From positions 1 to 7,283 of the forward strand of contig RZZF01000090.1 of the NCBI GenBank assembly GCA_009929975.1: a stretch of DNA of 7,283 nucleotides. The letters are read 5' to 3'. Below are positions 6,049-7,283 of the stretch, piece after piece; within the stretch, counting starts at the first letter, position 1, and every line of letters starts with the position of its first letter. Made by a program: the position numbers and the translations under genes. The notes below the pieces were generated by a model, which searched no databases, was not told where the DNA came from, and saw only the letters and a list, made by a program, of their open reading frames with translations. The stretch comes from Clostridia bacterium. GTDB taxonomy: Bacteria > Bacillota > Clostridia > Saccharofermentanales > UBA5734.

Positions 6049-6984
6049 TCAGTAAAATGATTTCAGCCGGGTAAACAAGTCCTGAAAAATCGGGTTGCGC
6101 CGGAGTGAATGAGCGACACGGATCCAGTGGCGTTTCTGATCAAAGCTCCAGGTGCCTTCATTTGTCAGGATCGGACTGTGAACGAGAACCGTCTCAACTG
6201 CTTCCGGCAGGACAAGCGTTGCGATCGCGGAGATATCCCAGATTTCCTTGCTCCAGGCAAAATGATCATCGTGGTAGGAACGGAAAATCTCAATCAAAGC
6301 GTCACATACCTGGTTCTGGCCGCCAATACAGGCATCAAGCTCATAGATGGAGGTCAAAAGATGAGAGGCCACGTTCATCGCCGGGATCTGGATCAGAGGC
6401 ACTCCGCTGTCGAAAACAACCTGGGCAGCCGGTATGTCCTGAACGAGATTGAATTCACGCGTGTCGGGCCAGTGGTGTACATGACCGCCCAGCCAGACCA
6501 CAACAATCCTGCGGATAATCTCCGGCTGCATCAGAATGGCGGACGCGATATTGGTGATCGCACCGAGACTGACTACATAGAGCGGGTCGAATGACGAACT
6601 GGACATGGCCCGTTCAACCAGATCACGGGCCGCTTCGCTGTTGACCGGTGTCCCGGCATCCGGCAGATAACGGTCCGATCCGCGCAGAACAGGAAGATCA
6701 AAATCATGCGGTTTGACCGGATCTTCACGAACCATCGCAAGCAGGCGGACGATTTCCTGATAGCTCTTTTCCATTCCGTCTGCCGGGCTGATCGACCGGT
6801 CGTTGAGAAACGGAGCCGCGTAGACAGCTTCAACATTGAGGCGTTCCGGTGATGCCAGGGCATACATCAGGGCGAACTGGTCATCAACCTCATTATAGGT
6901 ATCGGTATCCAGCACCATTCTCAGGACACCATCCGGGACCATCAGGCGGTTCATGCATTCCATCGGGTTCAGCTTCGTATTCAT
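6049..6984 (-). CDS. Inosine-uridine-type nucleoside hydrolase
   Basis: Enzymes of this family hydrolyse the N-glycosidic bond of ribonucleosides to base and ribose, using Ca2+ bound by an aspartate cluster; they normally act in the cytoplasm. The 311 residues are the usual size. The N-terminal cluster reads DTDTYNEVDDQF (D26, D28, D34, D35), a longer spacing than the classic DxDxxxDD and one I associate with a distinct subfamily. VSLGAITNIA (138-147), REFNLVQD (N179, D183) and EIWDISA (D250) complete the metal and substrate site; the usual His before the last Asp is Trp here. The ATG at 6984 is preceded 6 bases upstream by GAAGGAGG; the open frame to 7104 has no comparable signal. No signal peptide is seen. 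It lies 64 bases downstream of the sortase gene on the same strand and may be co-transcribed. The specific nucleoside cannot be told. Confidence 0.9.
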   Translation of the reverse strand: MNTKLNPMECMNRLMVPDGVLRMVLDTDTYNEVDDQFALMYALASPERLNVEAVYAAPFLNDRSISPADGMEKSYQEIVRLLAMVREDPVKPHDFDLPVLRGSDRYLPDAGTPVNSEAARDLVERAMSSSSFDPLYVVSLGAITNIASAILMQPEIIRRIVVVWLGGHVHHWPDTREFNLVQDIPAAQVVFDSGVPLIQIPAMNVASHLLTSIYELDACIGGQNQVCDALIEIFRSYHDDHFAWSKEIWDISAIATLVLPEAVETVLVHSPILTNEGTWSFDQKRHWIRVAHSLRRNPIFQDLFTRLKSFY

Positions 6985-7048
6985 TCTGTTCCTCCTTCTA
7001 TTCGGGTCATGATCTGATATCGCATCATCAGAGCGTCCATCTGTTGCG

Positions 7049-7283
7049 TCAGGGTTGGCTGACGCGGCGGGCATGCACGGCGAACCGCGCATTGTCAAAT
7101 TCATAGGTACAGGTTGACAGCGTCAGGACCTGGTCTCCCGCGCTGAGCTCGACCGAGGTATCGTGCATCGAGCGGTCCTGAATCGTCTTGATGAAATCCA
7201 GCCAGGCCTGATCATCAGAAAACCGGGTCTCGATGTAATAAGAATCAACCGATGTCACATCCACTGAGAATATTTCCCAGACC
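7049..7283 (-). CDS. srtB: Class B sortase, C-terminal part (5' end beyond window)
   Basis: Sortases are membrane-anchored cysteine transpeptidases that attach proteins bearing a sorting signal to the cell wall or join pilin subunits. The 77 residues visible run to the TGA at 7051-7049 and are open to the window edge, so the internal GTG at 7264 is not the start. VLTLSTCTYEF carries the catalytic Cys of the TLxTC motif, and ARFAVHARRV carries the catalytic Arg. TLSTCTYEF followed closely by RFxVHAR is the class B pattern. The preceding VDSYYIETRF and the helix SDDQAWLDFIKTI also match class B enzymes. The catalytic His and membrane anchor are off the window, and no sorting-signal substrate gene is visible. 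The nucleoside hydrolase follows on the same strand. Confidence 0.9.
   Translation of the reverse strand, partial: VWEIFSVDVTSVDSYYIETRFSDDQAWLDFIKTIQDRSMHDTSVELSAGDQVLTLSTCTYEFDNARFAVHARRVSQP

Noticed and set aside
6109..6594. 161-codon open frame on the + strand
   Set aside because: It is antisense to the nucleoside hydrolase, which has clear family motifs and a good ribosome site.
6981..7040. 19-codon frame ending in an ATGA overlap with the hydrolase start, possible leader peptide
   Set aside because: It has no Shine-Dalgarno sequence before its ATG, and the overlap follows from the bases around the hydrolase start. Chance is the simpler explanation.
6985..7104. Forty-residue N-terminal extension of the nucleoside hydrolase
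   Set aside because: The extra residues are low in conserved character and overlap the sortase 3' end. GAAGGAGG placed 6 bases before the ATG at 6984 marks the real start.

Overview
This 7.3 kb window looks like chromosomal DNA from a member of the Bacillota (Firmicutes). The support is strong AGGAGG-type ribosome binding sites, sigma-A-type promoters, U-tract terminators, a class B sortase, a two-membrane-segment cardiolipin synthase and a Gram-positive-style penicillin-binding transpeptidase. The coding DNA is moderately GC-rich and the one long intergenic region is clearly more AT-rich. The genus cannot be named from the sequence alone.

Layout on the + strand: (1) the C-terminal 340 residues of a class B-like penicillin-binding protein, cut by the left edge; (2) a complete cardiolipin synthase; (3) a complete GH4 alpha-galactosidase (MelA family), closed by a strong terminator; (4) a two-gene operon, with its own extended -10 promoter inside an inverted repeat. 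This operon encodes a cytidylate-kinase-like protein carrying a C-terminal nuclease-like domain, and then a hypoxanthine-phosphoribosyltransferase-family protein whose start overlaps the previous stop by 8 bases.

Layout on the - strand, read from the right: the C-terminus of a class B sortase (cut by the right edge), then an inosine-uridine-type nucleoside hydrolase with its own terminator. Next comes a separate small transcription unit at about 5627-5931 with a near-consensus promoter and a textbook terminator, but no conventional gene. It probably encodes a structured small RNA of about 270 nt, possibly with a 36-residue peptide.

Functional reading: the left part is cell-envelope and sugar metabolism (peptidoglycan cross-linking, cardiolipin, alpha-galactoside hydrolysis). 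The centre and right are nucleotide-related, with a kinase-like protein, a PRPP-dependent transferase and a nucleoside hydrolase. Three observations deserve a second look. First, the kinase-like/nuclease-like fusion is coupled to the phosphoribosyltransferase. Second, that transferase keeps the PRPP-binding half of its active site but has Arg, Asn and Arg at three positions that normally handle the purine. Third, there is the unexplained - strand RNA unit. No IS element, tRNA, rRNA or CRISPR array was seen.
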